A stretch of DNA of 64,000 nt from Auricularia sp. M13 (Eukaryota; Basidiomycota; Agaricomycetes; Auriculariales; Auriculariaceae): assembly GCA_037042915.1 (NCBI GenBank), contig CM073193.1, forward strand, positions 2,232,001 to 2,296,000. The letters run 5' to 3'. Within the stretch, counting starts at the first letter, position 1, and every line of letters starts with the position of its first letter. Positions 44,501 through 52,812 of this stretch are shown here, in pieces. The notes below the pieces were generated by a model. It was given only the letters and a program-made list of their open reading frames with translations, searched no databases and was not told where the DNA came from. The position numbers and the translations under genes are program-made.

Positions 44501-46628
44501 AAAGCTCGGGTAGGCCGAAAGATCTCAGAACTCGAAAGAGGTAATCGTGCATGACTTTGTCGTAAGCCTTCTCCTGATCTAGTGAGTATATGGCTCCATT
44601 GCTCTCGGTTTTCTCCCCGTAACTGACCATGAGGCGGACAAGCTTTGTCGTATCAGTAATCTGGCGGCCTTGGACAAAACCGCTCTGCGCTTTGCTGATC
44701 ATGGACGGCGCTATGGCCCCAAGCTGGCTCGTGAGTGTCTTCGTCAGTAGCTTATAATCCGTATTGAGCAACGTGATAGGTCGATAATTGGCGATATCTC
44801 CCCTGTCGCCCTTTTTATACAGAGGGCAGAGCCAGCCGTCTGCGAAGCTTGAACTTTCAACAAGCCCGTGCTCTTGGATGTCCCTGAACAGCTGTGTGAG
44901 TACACGCACAATGTTGAAGCCTGATCCACCAGACGCCTGATATTCCGCCTCTAGTTCCTTCCAAAGCTCGTGTATTAGGCCGTCCAGGCCCGCGGCTTTG
45001 CCATTCGGCGCGCTCCTCAGAGTCTGACGCACTGCCTCCTCCGTAAGTAACCTGTCGAGCCCGTTCTGCTCCGCACTCACACGTCGTTTGACGAACTTCA
45101 GCACATCTGCTATCTTCTCCTCTCGCTCTCGCGCGTCCGGGTGAATGTCCTGCTTCTGCAAGTTTTCGTGATGTGAGCGCACGACGTCCACCATTTCCTC
45201 GGTTCGCGAGACGTACTCATCGCGTGCAGCATTATCGTCTGCCGGGCGTGGCTGCGCGTTCTCAGATGGCTCATCAAGTGACGGAGTCGCCGGTCTAGAT
45301 CTCACCTGGCGTCGAGCATCAATACGCTCGTTCAACGGCCTCGTATCTCTGAGGTGTGGGATCACCTCTGCTCGTTTCTCGTCTTTGCCTAGCTTGAACC
45401 ATTCGCCGCTGTTCGTCTCATGATGCAGTCTCCTCTTCGCGCGTGCATTCTCTCGGCGCCTCTTTCGTTGTCTCTTGCTCAGCTGCTCTATCCGGTCGTC
45501 CAGTGCGAGGATTTCAAATGGTAGGTCTTCGCGAGGGTACTCGCCGTCCGCCACGCCTTGGAGCGCTGACTGCCGGTCTTTTTCGAGGGCTTTTAGGGCT
45601 CGCTCGTGTTTCTGCCCTTGGAGTCTTGCATAGTATCTTGCACGTTCGCCGATCTCAGCTTTCCACTCTGCCCAAATGTGTTGGATATTATGGTCGGGGT
45701 TGCGAGGCGCCAGTTCTAGCTCTGCCACGGCCTTCTCGAGCTCTTTCCCTTTCTCTATTACCTCGTTGACGAATTTTTTAATTCGTAGGTGCTTGAGGCC
45801 CATCGACCATCTCCCTTCGCCTACAAATGGCATGGCTGGGTTGACTAAATCCACACATACAGGTAAGTGGTCCGCTCCAGAACACATGCCGCGAATACCG
45901 ATCTTCCAGTTCCTGCTCGCGATGAAGACCCGTTCTGTGACATATATTCGGTCCAGGCGCACGTACTTCTCGGCGTTAGTATCGCGGAATGTGTGGGCAA
46001 AGCGGCGTGGGTTGGTCTCTTTCCATCCGTCGAGCATGCGAAGATACGTCGTTAGCTCCTGAAATTCCGCTGACATGTCCGCGTCTAGCAGGCGCGCCGG
46101 TATACGATCACTTGCAGACTCGACCATATTGAAGTCGCCCAGCATACAATGAGGTCGTGGTACGTCAGCCCTTCTTTGAAGACTTTCTCGTATCTCAGTC
46201 CAGAAGTTCCGGTTTTCGGCCGCGTCATTAGGGGCGTATACGGCGAGTACTGTGAGGCGCTGGCTTCTATGCCAGTCTATGCTGACCACGATGGCTCTCC
46301 CAGGCACTATGGTCCACATCTTCGCATCCTGCGTACGAACTAGGCGTTTGTTCAGGACCACACCGACTCCGGAGCGCTTTGTCGGTTCGTCAGGGTCCCC
46401 GGAGCAGAAGAGCTTGAGATCGCGGTGCTCGCGGTTTATTCTTGCGATCATGTGCTCGGTGAGATGGGTTTCCTGAACAGCGATAATACCCAGTTTCTGA
46501 TCTCGCATTTGCCCTTCTAGGTCCCACCATTTGCTGAGGTCGCGGCCCTCGTGGCTTCTGCCTCGCATGTTCTGACTGCCGACACGAAGGTGCGCTTTTG
46601 TTTTGAGACCCGAAACTGATTTAGACAT
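41565..46628 (-). CDS. LINE ORF2: endonuclease / reverse transcriptase / RNase-H-like / zf-RVT
   Basis: About 1,687 residues from ATG 46628 (MSKSVSGLKTKAHLRVG). The AP-endonuclease domain starts at once: LRVGSQNMRG, VQETHL, MLGDFNMVES, YVRLDRIYV and GADHLPVCVDL. A coiled, highly charged linker follows. The reverse transcriptase has GKAAGLDGLIHELWKE, LYKKGDRGDIANYRPITLLN, AQSGFVQGRQITD, YSLDQEKAYDKV, RGVRQGDPLSCLLFDFAIEP and the catalytic FVDDTTVYMSEED (F-V-D-D in place of Y/F-A-D-D). Beyond it is a weak RNase-H-like segment around TRERAATLAVLDAARRAPKD. The zf-RVT region is FLWRAMHDGHRCGQFL, CKACAGRPIESVEHILLQC. The frame is also open upstream; an alternative ATG at 47096 would overlap the end of ORF1. 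Confidence 0.92.
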   Translation of the reverse strand: MSKSVSGLKTKAHLRVGSQNMRGRSHEGRDLSKWWDLEGQMRDQKLGIIAVQETHLTEHMIARINREHRDLKLFCSGDPDEPTKRSGVGVVLNKRLVRTQDAKMWTIVPGRAIVVSIDWHRSQRLTVLAVYAPNDAAENRNFWTEIRESLQRRADVPRPHCMLGDFNMVESASDRIPARLLDADMSAEFQELTTYLRMLDGWKETNPRRFAHTFRDTNAEKYVRLDRIYVTERVFIASRNWKIGIRGMCSGADHLPVCVDLVNPAMPFVGEGRWSMGLKHLRIKKFVNEVIEKGKELEKAVAELELAPRNPDHNIQHIWAEWKAEIGERARYYARLQGQKHERALKALEKDRQSALQGVADGEYPREDLPFEILALDDRIEQLSKRQRKRRRENARAKRRLHHETNSGEWFKLGKDEKRAEVIPHLRDTRPLNERIDARRQVRSRPATPSLDEPSENAQPRPADDNAARDEYVSRTEEMVDVVRSHHENLQKQDIHPDAREREEKIADVLKFVKRRVSAEQNGLDRLLTEEAVRQTLRSAPNGKAAGLDGLIHELWKELEAEYQASGGSGFNIVRVLTQLFRDIQEHGLVESSSFADGWLCPLYKKGDRGDIANYRPITLLNTDYKLLTKTLTSQLGAIAPSMISKAQSGFVQGRQITDTTKLVRLMVSYGEKTESNGAIYSLDQEKAYDKVMHDYLFRVLRSFGLPELFVNTVENLYKNAHTKAMLNGVLSKSFRVTRGVRQGDPLSCLLFDFAIEPLSCMLRESGDLRGFRLPGMSEALVATLFVDDTTVYMSEEDDFENLDRILRTWCIAAGAKFNVAKTECIPIGTAEFRERFRRERRAFPGHRRLPETVRIASDGETVRILGAWAGNDAKDDDTWGKVFKKTSDRLMRWDEKHPTAEGRRHLIQAFVGGGTQYLTAAQGMPPDVLKRFVKLELDFFWEYKKHTVNAETLYLPRDQGGAGILDLEARNEAIYLVWAREYLKPPAERPTWAFVADEIFRHSLPLYWQDRVNDDTHILVNPFLQSWNPMDRKRHTARADRRGNEQAGLPLELEMMWKAAKTHGIKLEATYVSEEARRLMPAWYNIEHDTSFHQHHSGEVVECLRKCHRVVTMQDAMHCYENDDEFGQYGPAHVRDVMCECLHCEYQKTLGCQHPYRCQEMALDLVQSQREKWRPDWGNVDRSNYLDDTEVATNEQAARFQQPVTFDASVAEYKRPEQYARVFTKELSVLPDAPVPDNGYAPGTHEHAPPLADEKIIVCCGKVRAPRSHRARATYAIHCDSLGIDLVRRVGEGDPQTRERAATLAVLDAARRAPKDCPLLIKTNAIRTVTRLTNAKQKLELTGWVLCGEDADVYRAAVAMLRSRSAKTRIQYVCAEDCDASYEHAMARAEDALESGDAPRAPILLAPASFDAPGMPLANVTQTLATRVIRKAKSVRTEARARTQENLNRTRDDMARLLKYRLPDAKIWRSVQHKDFSKEVRTFLWRAMHDGHRCGQFLANWGGEWVDKAQCKACAGRPIESVEHILLQCADPAAKQIWSLAEDLWSATKRPWPRLSMGLILGCGAARFTDKDARGRDREAIGASRLFRIILSESARLIWTLRCTRVIEHGDDPAWQHPPAYVESEWYRIINDRLTSDRLLTNQRIYGRRAMKKHIVLATWTCLLDPGTVPDDWIEFPGVLVGKQRR

Positions 46629-47004
46629 CTGTAGTCTCAAGTAAGGGGCATGAGCATCGTGGCCACGTCGCGGGAGAACCCGAACGCGATCGCGTCTGCG
46701 AGACTGGCGTCGGGCAGGGTCAGGCGGCGGCGGCGGTTCTGGGGGAGGGTCGTTCGCAGTGTCATGCTGCTGCCGATGCTGTACTGGTACTTGGCTGGCA
46801 GTATTAAATTCATCTTGGTCTTGCAGAATATCTGAGCGCGATTCGTCAAAGGAAAAACTATCGTCATTAAATGGAGAAGATGTACGGAGATGAGGGACTG
46901 GGGAAACATTACGGGAAGCTATACGCTCGGTTCTAGCGTCGGCGCGCTCTTCGTTGTACAAATGATCAGTAGCTTGGGAAGGAAAGTAGACGTCTCGGGG
47001 CCGT

Positions 47005-48552
47005 TCACCAGCCGGCTCTTCCTCCGCGTCCACGGCCCCGGCCGCGTCCACCTCCACGTCCGCGCTGTGGGGGGGGCGTGTTGTAATCGTAGCCATACGC
47101 GGGCGCGTAGTAAACAGTTGGCGGCGGGGGGGGCGGGGGTTGCGCATAGTAAATCGGGGCGCCGCGGCCAATCGGGATAGCGCCGCGCGAGCCTCCACGG
47201 CCACCGCGAGTGCTCGAGCTGCTGCCCGCGCGGGTCTCTTTGTCGGCCTTGATCTGCTCTTGGCGGCGCACTCGCAACTCCTCGGGCCACGAAGGATGGT
47301 TCCAGACCGTGCAAATGCGCGCGTGGTGTTCGCGGTCGCGGCATATAAGACACTTGCTCTTGTGCTCGGTCGCGGTGCGCTTGAATATGCCAAACTCGCC
47401 CATGTCGACCGCGTTGCCAAGGAGCTTCTCCTCCCAGATGGTGTGCAAGAACTTGCCGGCGAAGACGCCGAGGACGTAGACGGTGATCTGCGCCTCAGGC
47501 TTGCCGTCGCGTCCCGTCGACTGCCAGACTTTGATGCGTATGGCCTCGTGGAGCAACTGCGCCCACCACGGCTCGACCTGGCCACCGCCCCACACCTCCG
47601 CGTTGTTGCTGCGCAGGAAGTCCTCGATCCCCGAGAAGCGCGAGACGACGTGGGCGCGGATCTTGGCGAGGAAAGTCTTCTCCAGCTCGGGCGTGATGGG
47701 CGGGAGGTTACGCAGGTTTTCAAAGGTGCCAATGAGTGTGGGTGGGGCGATGTCGGGCCCAAGAACGTTGAAGGAAATACCGTTGCGGCGTTCTTCCCAG
47801 CTGACGTTGAACGCGTATTTGGCGCAGAGCGTGTGCACCGCTTCGAGCGAGATGTTCGTAGCAAGGAAAGCAGTCGGGCTGTATAACGGATGGCCGTCGC
47901 GCGCGTCGTCGGAGAAAGTCGGCGCAATGACGATGACAGAGGGCATGTGGCACGTGCGGATGGTCGCCTCCTGGAGGTCCGCGCGAATTTCGCCCACGTT
48001 CTCCTTGGTGACGATTCGATCCATGAGTTGCAGGAGGCACGCGTACCCCGTTGCCGCCAGCGGGTTGTTCTGGGCTGCTCGGAGAATGTTGAGCCAATGC
48101 GGGGCGCTCTTGTTGTAGGCCAGCGCGTCCTCGAGCGTGACACCGCGGGGCTGGACGGCGAAATTCGGCAAGGCATTAACGACGCATGGCGCCGTCGTGC
48201 CACTCCAGAAGGCAACGTGGAAATTGGTGTGGTTGGCGGCCTCTGGTCTCTCCTCAAAGGGCACAACCGCGGTATTGAGGTGCTCGTTGTTGGCTCGTAA
48301 GACGAGAGCGCGGATTTGCTCGACGCGGTCTGCGTCGTCGTCAGCGCTGGCGTCGCGCTTTCTCTTGCTGGCGGCCTTACAAGCTGCCTGCGCCGGAGTC
48401 GGAGGGACGTCTCGGTTGAGCGGCGCGGGTTGCTGGGCGGGCTCGAACGTGTGCAGGCGCTGGGGCTGCTGCTGGCCCTGGGGGTTCGGGTTCGGCTGCT
48501 GGGCGTCGTCGCCGAATTGCATTTGGTCGGGTTCGCTGCCAAGAGAGGCCAT
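47005..48552 (-). CDS. LINE ORF1: gag-like nucleic-acid-binding protein
   Basis: 515 residues from ATG 48552 (MASLGSEPDQMQFGDD). The N-terminus is Gln/Pro-rich, followed by a basic patch (KAASKRKRDAS) and a globular middle. Near the C-terminus a CCHC zinc knuckle CLICRDREHHARIC (C-x2-C-x4-H-x4-C) is visible. Then come RGGRGGSRGA, a tyrosine/proline run and an RGG-type tail. This is the expected RNA-binding partner of ORF2. The ORF2 frame lies +1 relative to this frame, and ORF1 stops at TGA 47005. Confidence 0.88.
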   Translation of the reverse strand: MASLGSEPDQMQFGDDAQQPNPNPQGQQQPQRLHTFEPAQQPAPLNRDVPPTPAQAACKAASKRKRDASADDDADRVEQIRALVLRANNEHLNTAVVPFEERPEAANHTNFHVAFWSGTTAPCVVNALPNFAVQPRGVTLEDALAYNKSAPHWLNILRAAQNNPLAATGYACLLQLMDRIVTKENVGEIRADLQEATIRTCHMPSVIVIAPTFSDDARDGHPLYSPTAFLATNISLEAVHTLCAKYAFNVSWEERRNGISFNVLGPDIAPPTLIGTFENLRNLPPITPELEKTFLAKIRAHVVSRFSGIEDFLRSNNAEVWGGGQVEPWWAQLLHEAIRIKVWQSTGRDGKPEAQITVYVLGVFAGKFLHTIWEEKLLGNAVDMGEFGIFKRTATEHKSKCLICRDREHHARICTVWNHPSWPEELRVRRQEQIKADKETRAGSSSSTRGGRGGSRGAIPIGRGAPIYYAQPPPPPPPTVYYAPAYGYDYNTPPPQRGRGGGRGRGRGRGGRAGW

Positions 48553-49169
48553 GAGGCGGCAGAAAGTGGATGGGATGAAGAGGGTCGTGGCACGCGCGCG
48601 CCATGTTCGTGTCTTATGAATGTCTGGAGACAAAGGGGGTGGACCGGTGCCACCCGACCACCCGTATTGCAGTCGCGGATAATGCAACAAAGTGAAATAT
48701 TCTGCTCGTCGCCGACAACGGCGACTGGATAGGGCTTCTGGTCTCTGCCTGTGGGGTCGTCTTCGCGCGCTCGTCTGCGCGGCTCGGTCGCGAGTCCCGG
48801 CACAACAAGGGTGTCGCTATTGCAGTTGCCGTTCACAAATGTCTCGTGGTCATGTACGTTCAACGCTGTTCTCACTGGAGCCAGTGGACACTTCCAGTCC
48901 TGGGACGTGTATAGATCACTACAATAATTTGCTAAGCCTATGGTCCTGTCTACAATTGAGGACGGACTCATTGGCGACGGTCGGGCCACAGCCGGCTCGT
49001 CGCTGAACGTACTGCCCGAACCGCGAGGCAGACGCTGTACCGGGGCTGGAATCAGTCTTTCCAGCACCTCGTGCGAGTCAGCACTAGGCGAGCTCGTCGA
49101 TGACGGTACCCCCATGGGCGGCGTACGGTGGCACAAAGTTACCACCGTCATGGGAAAAGGAAAAGAAGC

Positions 49170-49187
49170 CACGTACGCATTCTAATG
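49170..49187. repeat. Target-site duplication, 5' side of the LINE
   Basis: Identical to 41319-41336 over 18 bases. It marks the 5' end of the element, which then starts GGCTTCTTTTCC on the minus strand. Confidence 0.95.
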
Positions 49188-49308
49188 GACAGATCCCATC
49201 GTGTTCAGCAGCGCGGAGAGGAACATATGGCACATACTCCTCCTACGATCTATAGGTGTAGCTGTGAGCCAGAATTACGCCCAGGATCGAAGCGGCCGCT
49301 GTTTCTAC

Positions 49309-49522
49309 CTGGTGCAAGTGTCCCGAAACTTTGCCCGGGTTCACAATCCTAAGCCGCACAAGCGCCCGAGTTCAGCAGCCACCGACGACGAGGAAGTGAA
49401 GATGCGCACGGGTCTGCACGCTGTGTCGTCAACACCTGGCCGCAGTTCATGCGAAAGTAAGCCGCTGCGGGCGACGCAAAAAGGCCTGCAGCGGCGAGAA
49501 GAACAGAAGGCAAAGCCACCAT
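49309..49522 (-). pseudogene. Stranded 5' exons of the DUF1996-WSC gene (signal peptide and first DUF1996 motif)
   Basis: Exon 1 (49522 to 49410) encodes MVALPSVLLAAAGLFASPAA, a clear signal peptide, followed by YFRMNCGQVLTTQRADP. A 61-bp intron (49409-49349) joins in phase to exon 2 (49348-49309), which encodes IVNPGKVSGHLHQ, the diagnostic N-terminal motif of DUF1996. The next donor is GTAGAA at 49308. The rest of the gene resumes only at 41279, after the LINE. A 12-nt candidate micro-exon for IVGG lies at 49238-49249 but does not restore phase with the downstream exon. These exons complete the DUF1996 domain missing from the 3' part. Whether splicing across the element still occurs is unknown. 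Confidence 0.82.
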
Positions 49523-50047
49523 CGTGGCGAAAGTCGAAAAGGAAGAAAGAGAAGAGAGAACGAGGAACCATCCGCTTTCAGAGCGAGCATTTTATCTTGA
49601 CGGGCGTGTTCGATACCGGAATGCAGTGCGCTCTCGGCGTTTCGTTCGTCGCCATCGTCCGTGATGCGGATGGCTGATAAGATCGATAAGATACTGTATT
49701 GTTGGGCCTCACTCACAACTGGCAGACCCGCTAGTAGACGTACAGGTGGTTGTAATTCTGCTTATTGATGGCTGCGAGCACCTTGACTGGACCCTTGGAC
49801 CTCGGCCGAATTTTTCGCGCAATCCCCGGTGTACTGGCAGGTGCGCAAATATGATCTGGTAATTCTAAACGCCCTTGTGAGGAGATCTGACAATGTCTGC
49901 AGAACGATAACAGGCAGCAAGGCGGCGTTGTGGTTGGTCATGAGGACAACACGAAGCGGAGAAAAAAGAGTTCGACCCGGATCCAAACCGCCGGGCCACT
50001 CGAACTCGATTTTGCTTCGCAGAGTTTCTAGGCTACAATCGGGATAT
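49523..50047. other. Upstream region of the DUF1996-WSC gene
   Basis: Probable promoter of the gene starting at 49522 plus the 3' flank of the F-box-like gene. TTATCGATCTTATCAGCC (minus strand, about 49674-49691) contains GATA-like cores, but I assign no function. No gene was seen. Confidence 0.4.
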
Positions 50048-51111
50048 CTAGTAATAGTGGTGATTCTGCCAGTAAATCTCAGCCACCTCGTCAATAAGCT
50101 CTCCGCTCACGTCCTTCCACCCCTCCCGATCTGCGAATTGTGAACTGTCGACAATATCGAAGCGGTGACCTGCCCAAAGCCCTCGGAGGATTGATTCATC
50201 CGCAATAATGCCTACTTTATTGCCGAAGGACCAGATGATGCGGAGTGCCGCAAGGTCGCCGATGTTCAGCTGCCCAAACGCGGAGTACGGGTCGTCCTTG
50301 ACTTTGTCCTCCTCCTGCACCTTGTTGAGCGCGTCCCCTCGCGCATACTCCTTTGTGGTGAGGTTGCGTAGCACAGCGTTATCGATGCTGGGCGGAACTC
50401 GCCTGCCGAAAAAGCGACGTTTCCACATCAACTGCAAAGCAGCCGTCGCGCGGTACTCGCGGCAAGACGGTGCCTGCTCGCGCATCTTGTGGAAGAGAAG
50501 GCTGTCGTCCACAGCATCCCGGAGGTCGTTGTAATACTGCGGCCAGGAGCGCGATATGCTGTATATATCTTTTGCTGGAGATTTCCACAATGGGTCGAGT
50601 TTGAGGCTCGGTGGGAGGTCATCTGGGCTCGAGTACCAGAGCGCCTCGTCAGCGATGATGAAGCGACGGCCGCTCGGTATTTCGTCATGTGCGGCTTGGT
50701 ACTGCTTGAGAACGGGGTGACCAACCTCGAATAAAAGTTGGCAAGTGAGCGCGAAGGAGGTGGCGTTGATGCCGGCGGACATGTTTTGCGTCGCCGGCCT
50801 CGGCGAGCCAAAGCTTTCGAAAATGAGGCGGAGGACGTCCAATGGAAGGACAGTCAAAAGCCGCGACTGATTCTGCGAATGGAGCGGTGGGAAGTGTCTG
50901 GAAAGCAAACAGTTTAGTACTGTATGGGGTAATCTCCGTGGTAGACTCACGCAAAGCAGTCGCGGCGGATTTCGTCTAGAGGTTTGAGGTATCTCTCCAC
51001 CTTCGGGAGCAGATATTCATGCAGAGGGGTGTACCAGATGCCTTCGCGGAGCTCGCTCATATCTACCGCAACGCGTGCATCGATGTCAATGAGCCTGATG
51101 TTCTGGCCCAT
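50048..51111 (-). CDS. F-box-like protein, tandem paralog A
   Basis: Two exons. Exon 1 from ATG 51111 gives MGQNIRLIDIDARVAVDMSE then GIWYTPLHEYLLPKVE. Exon 2 gives LLTVLPLDVLRLIFESFGSP, an F-box-like L-P-x-D-V-L-x-x-I-F motif. A family-specific body follows, including FALTCQLLFEVGHPVL, AVLRNLTTKEYARGDAL, LNIGDLAALRIIWSFGNKVG, GLWAGHRFDIVD and a WKDVSGELIDEVAEIYW end. The adjacent gene at 51366-52455 has the same exon plan and about half identical residues. Such families are expanded in mushrooms; an SCF-adaptor role is inferred from the F-box-like motif only, and no substrate domain was recognised. Confidence 0.8.
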
Positions 51112-51180
51112 GCTGCGAGAAGAGCTGAATGGGAAGTCGCGATGTTGCAACCTCGCGGCATTCCCTTATCAACATGAACG

Positions 51181-51214
51181 CGATCGTGGTGCACCACGCC
51201 TCGCCGCGGCAATG
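51181..51214. promoter_or_regulatory. Promoter block shared by the two F-box-like paralogs, copy A
   Basis: CGATCGTG...GCACCACGCCTCGCC followed by GCGGCAATG, about 70 bp before the start at 51111, nearly repeats 52516-52549 before paralog B. It includes the palindrome GTGGTGCACCAC. A second palindrome, CACCACGCGTGGTG, lies at about 51242. Confidence 0.5.
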
Positions 51215-51365
51215 TGGTGCGGCAAATCAACTGAGTCAACGCACCACGCGTGGTGTGGCTAAGACGCTGTGACAGAGCTTCGTACTACAATTTCGAATAG
51301 CGCGGTCCATTGCTTAACTTCATCACATATATCAGGAATATGAGTACAGTGCAGGAGACCAATTT

Positions 51366-52455
51366 CTAATAGTGTTTGTCCTGCCAGTAGAGCTCCGCCA
51401 CCTCCTCGATCAACGCATCGCTGACATCCGTCCACCCTTCGAAGTCGGCCTCTGCCATATCGACGATGTCAAAGCGGTGGCCCGCCCACGGCCCGCGGAC
51501 GAGGCTGTCGTCGGCCACCATGGCGACGGAGGGATCGCTGGACCAGACGATGCGGAAGGCGGCGAGGTCGCCGACGTTCAGATGCTCGATGTACGTGTTG
51601 CGCGGGTCGCGCTGTGCCGCGCGGAGCGTGTCGCCGCGCACGTACTCCTTCGCGGTGAGGTTGCGCAGCACGGGGTTGCTGAGGACGGGCGGCGACTGCG
51701 ACGGGGCGAACATGCTCCAGAGCCACATATAGCGCGGGCCGCGCACCGTCGCGTCCACCTCCGCCCACGTCGTCGCTGCGTCCTCCATCCGGCTGAAGAT
51801 GTTTCCGGTGGGGGCGACGTATTTATCGAGCGTGTCCCGCAGGTCCGTGTAGCCGTGCGGCCAGGACTCGGTCTCGGTGTAGATGTTCGTCTCGGGCAGC
51901 TTCCAGGACGGGTCGACTTCGAGGCCGGGCGGGAGGTCGTCCGGGTCCTGGTAGTCGCCGGCGATGATGAGACGGTGGCCGGACCACGTCTTCTGCACCG
52001 CATCCTGGTGGCGTTTGAGTACAGGACGGCCGACCTCGTATAGAAGTTGGCAGGTGAGAGCGAGAGATGCGACGTCAACGCCGGCGGACGTCATATCACG
52101 CGGGTTCGGAGGTCCGAGGCTTTCGAAAATAAGGCGCAGGACGTCGTAAGGCAGGACTTTCAGCAGCTTCGATTGTTTTTGCCCATGGCGAGGGCGAAGA
52201 CCGCTGCAACAGTGTCAGCGCTAAGTGAAAGGCGGCGGGGCAGGTGAATGTTCACACGTACACTTCCTCTCTGCTCTTAAGCTTCCTTGATGGAAGGCAG
52301 CTGTGGCGAAATTCGTCGAGCGGTTTCAGGGACCAGAACTTGGCATCGGAGAGCAGCAGGTCATGCAGGGAGATTTTCCAGATGCCTTCTCCCAGCTTGC
52401 TTAGGCCGAGCGCCACGCCGCCGTCGAGGTCCACAAGCCTGAAGTACTGGCCCAT
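51366..52455 (-). CDS. F-box-like protein, tandem paralog B
   Basis: Same plan as the gene at 50048-51111. Exon 1 from ATG 52455 is MGQYFRLVDLDGGVALGLSK then EGIWKISLHDLLLSDAK. Exon 2 has KLLKVLPYDVLRLIFESLGP, LALTCQLLYEVGRPVLKRHQ, PVLRNLTAKEYVRGDTL, LNVGDLAAFRIVWSSDP, GPWAGHRFDIVD and a WTDVSDALIEEVAELYW end. The aromatic middle part (PRYMWLWSMFAPSQSP) differs from paralog A. Both copies keep the F-box-like L-P-x-D-V-L-R-L-I-F-E-S core, so both may function. It diverges from Mediator subunit 10. Confidence 0.8.
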
Positions 52456-52515
52456 ATACGATGAGGGGAGAATGTCGTGATGGGCTGAGGTTCGCTGCCT
52501 GCGCCTTTTATGGAC

Positions 52516-52549
52516 CGATCGTGTCGCACCACGCTTCTCCGCGGCGATG
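52516..52549. promoter_or_regulatory. Promoter block shared by the two F-box-like paralogs, copy B
   Basis: CGATCGTGTCGCACCACGC followed by TTCTCCGCGGCGATG, about 60 bp before the start at 52455; counterpart of 51181-51214. Conservation of spacing and sequence suggests a shared factor-binding or core-promoter block. Confidence 0.5.
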
Positions 52550-52812
52550 CACGCGTGGTGCACGTAGCGAGTGAAATGAAATCATTGGCCGGTCTTTGAC
52601 AATAAGTCGTGAACTCTTCCAGCCTATTGGCCTGTAGTAAGAATTACTTGTGGAGCGAGTAGCAAGCGCAGCAGATGCTATGATGTTGGCAGTCTTGTTG
52701 ACGCCGTAACTGTGAGCATGAAACACTCAAGCTGGTGGATGGTCGGCGACAAACGGAGATAATAAGCGCGACACGGGATCCAAACTCCGTCGTGCGCCAC
52801 TTGCGAGACACG

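Larger units (their letters stand above)
41337..49169 (-). mobile_element. Full-length non-LTR retrotransposon (LINE) with intact ORF1 and ORF2
   Basis: A 7,833-bp element bounded by perfect 18-bp target-site duplications (41319-41336, 49170-49187) and ending in a 29-nt poly(A). It has a 5' UTR of about 620 bp, ORF1 (gag-like with a zinc knuckle), ORF2 (APE endonuclease, reverse transcriptase, RNase-H-like region, zinc-binding tail) and a 3' UTR of about 200 bp. Both ORFs are free of stops. The layout resembles fungal Tad1/L1-like LINEs, but I cannot fix the clade by eye. It inserted in sense orientation between the second and later exons of the DUF1996-WSC gene. Intact ORFs, duplications and tail argue for recent transposition. 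Confidence 0.93.

Noticed and set aside
41565-49172. A single 2,535-codon minus-strand open frame taken as one giant protein
   Set aside because: Only the part from about 46628 encodes LINE ORF2 domains. Upstream the real protein is ORF1 in another frame (47005-48552) with a zinc knuckle, and the giant frame's N-terminal part is low-complexity and domain-free.
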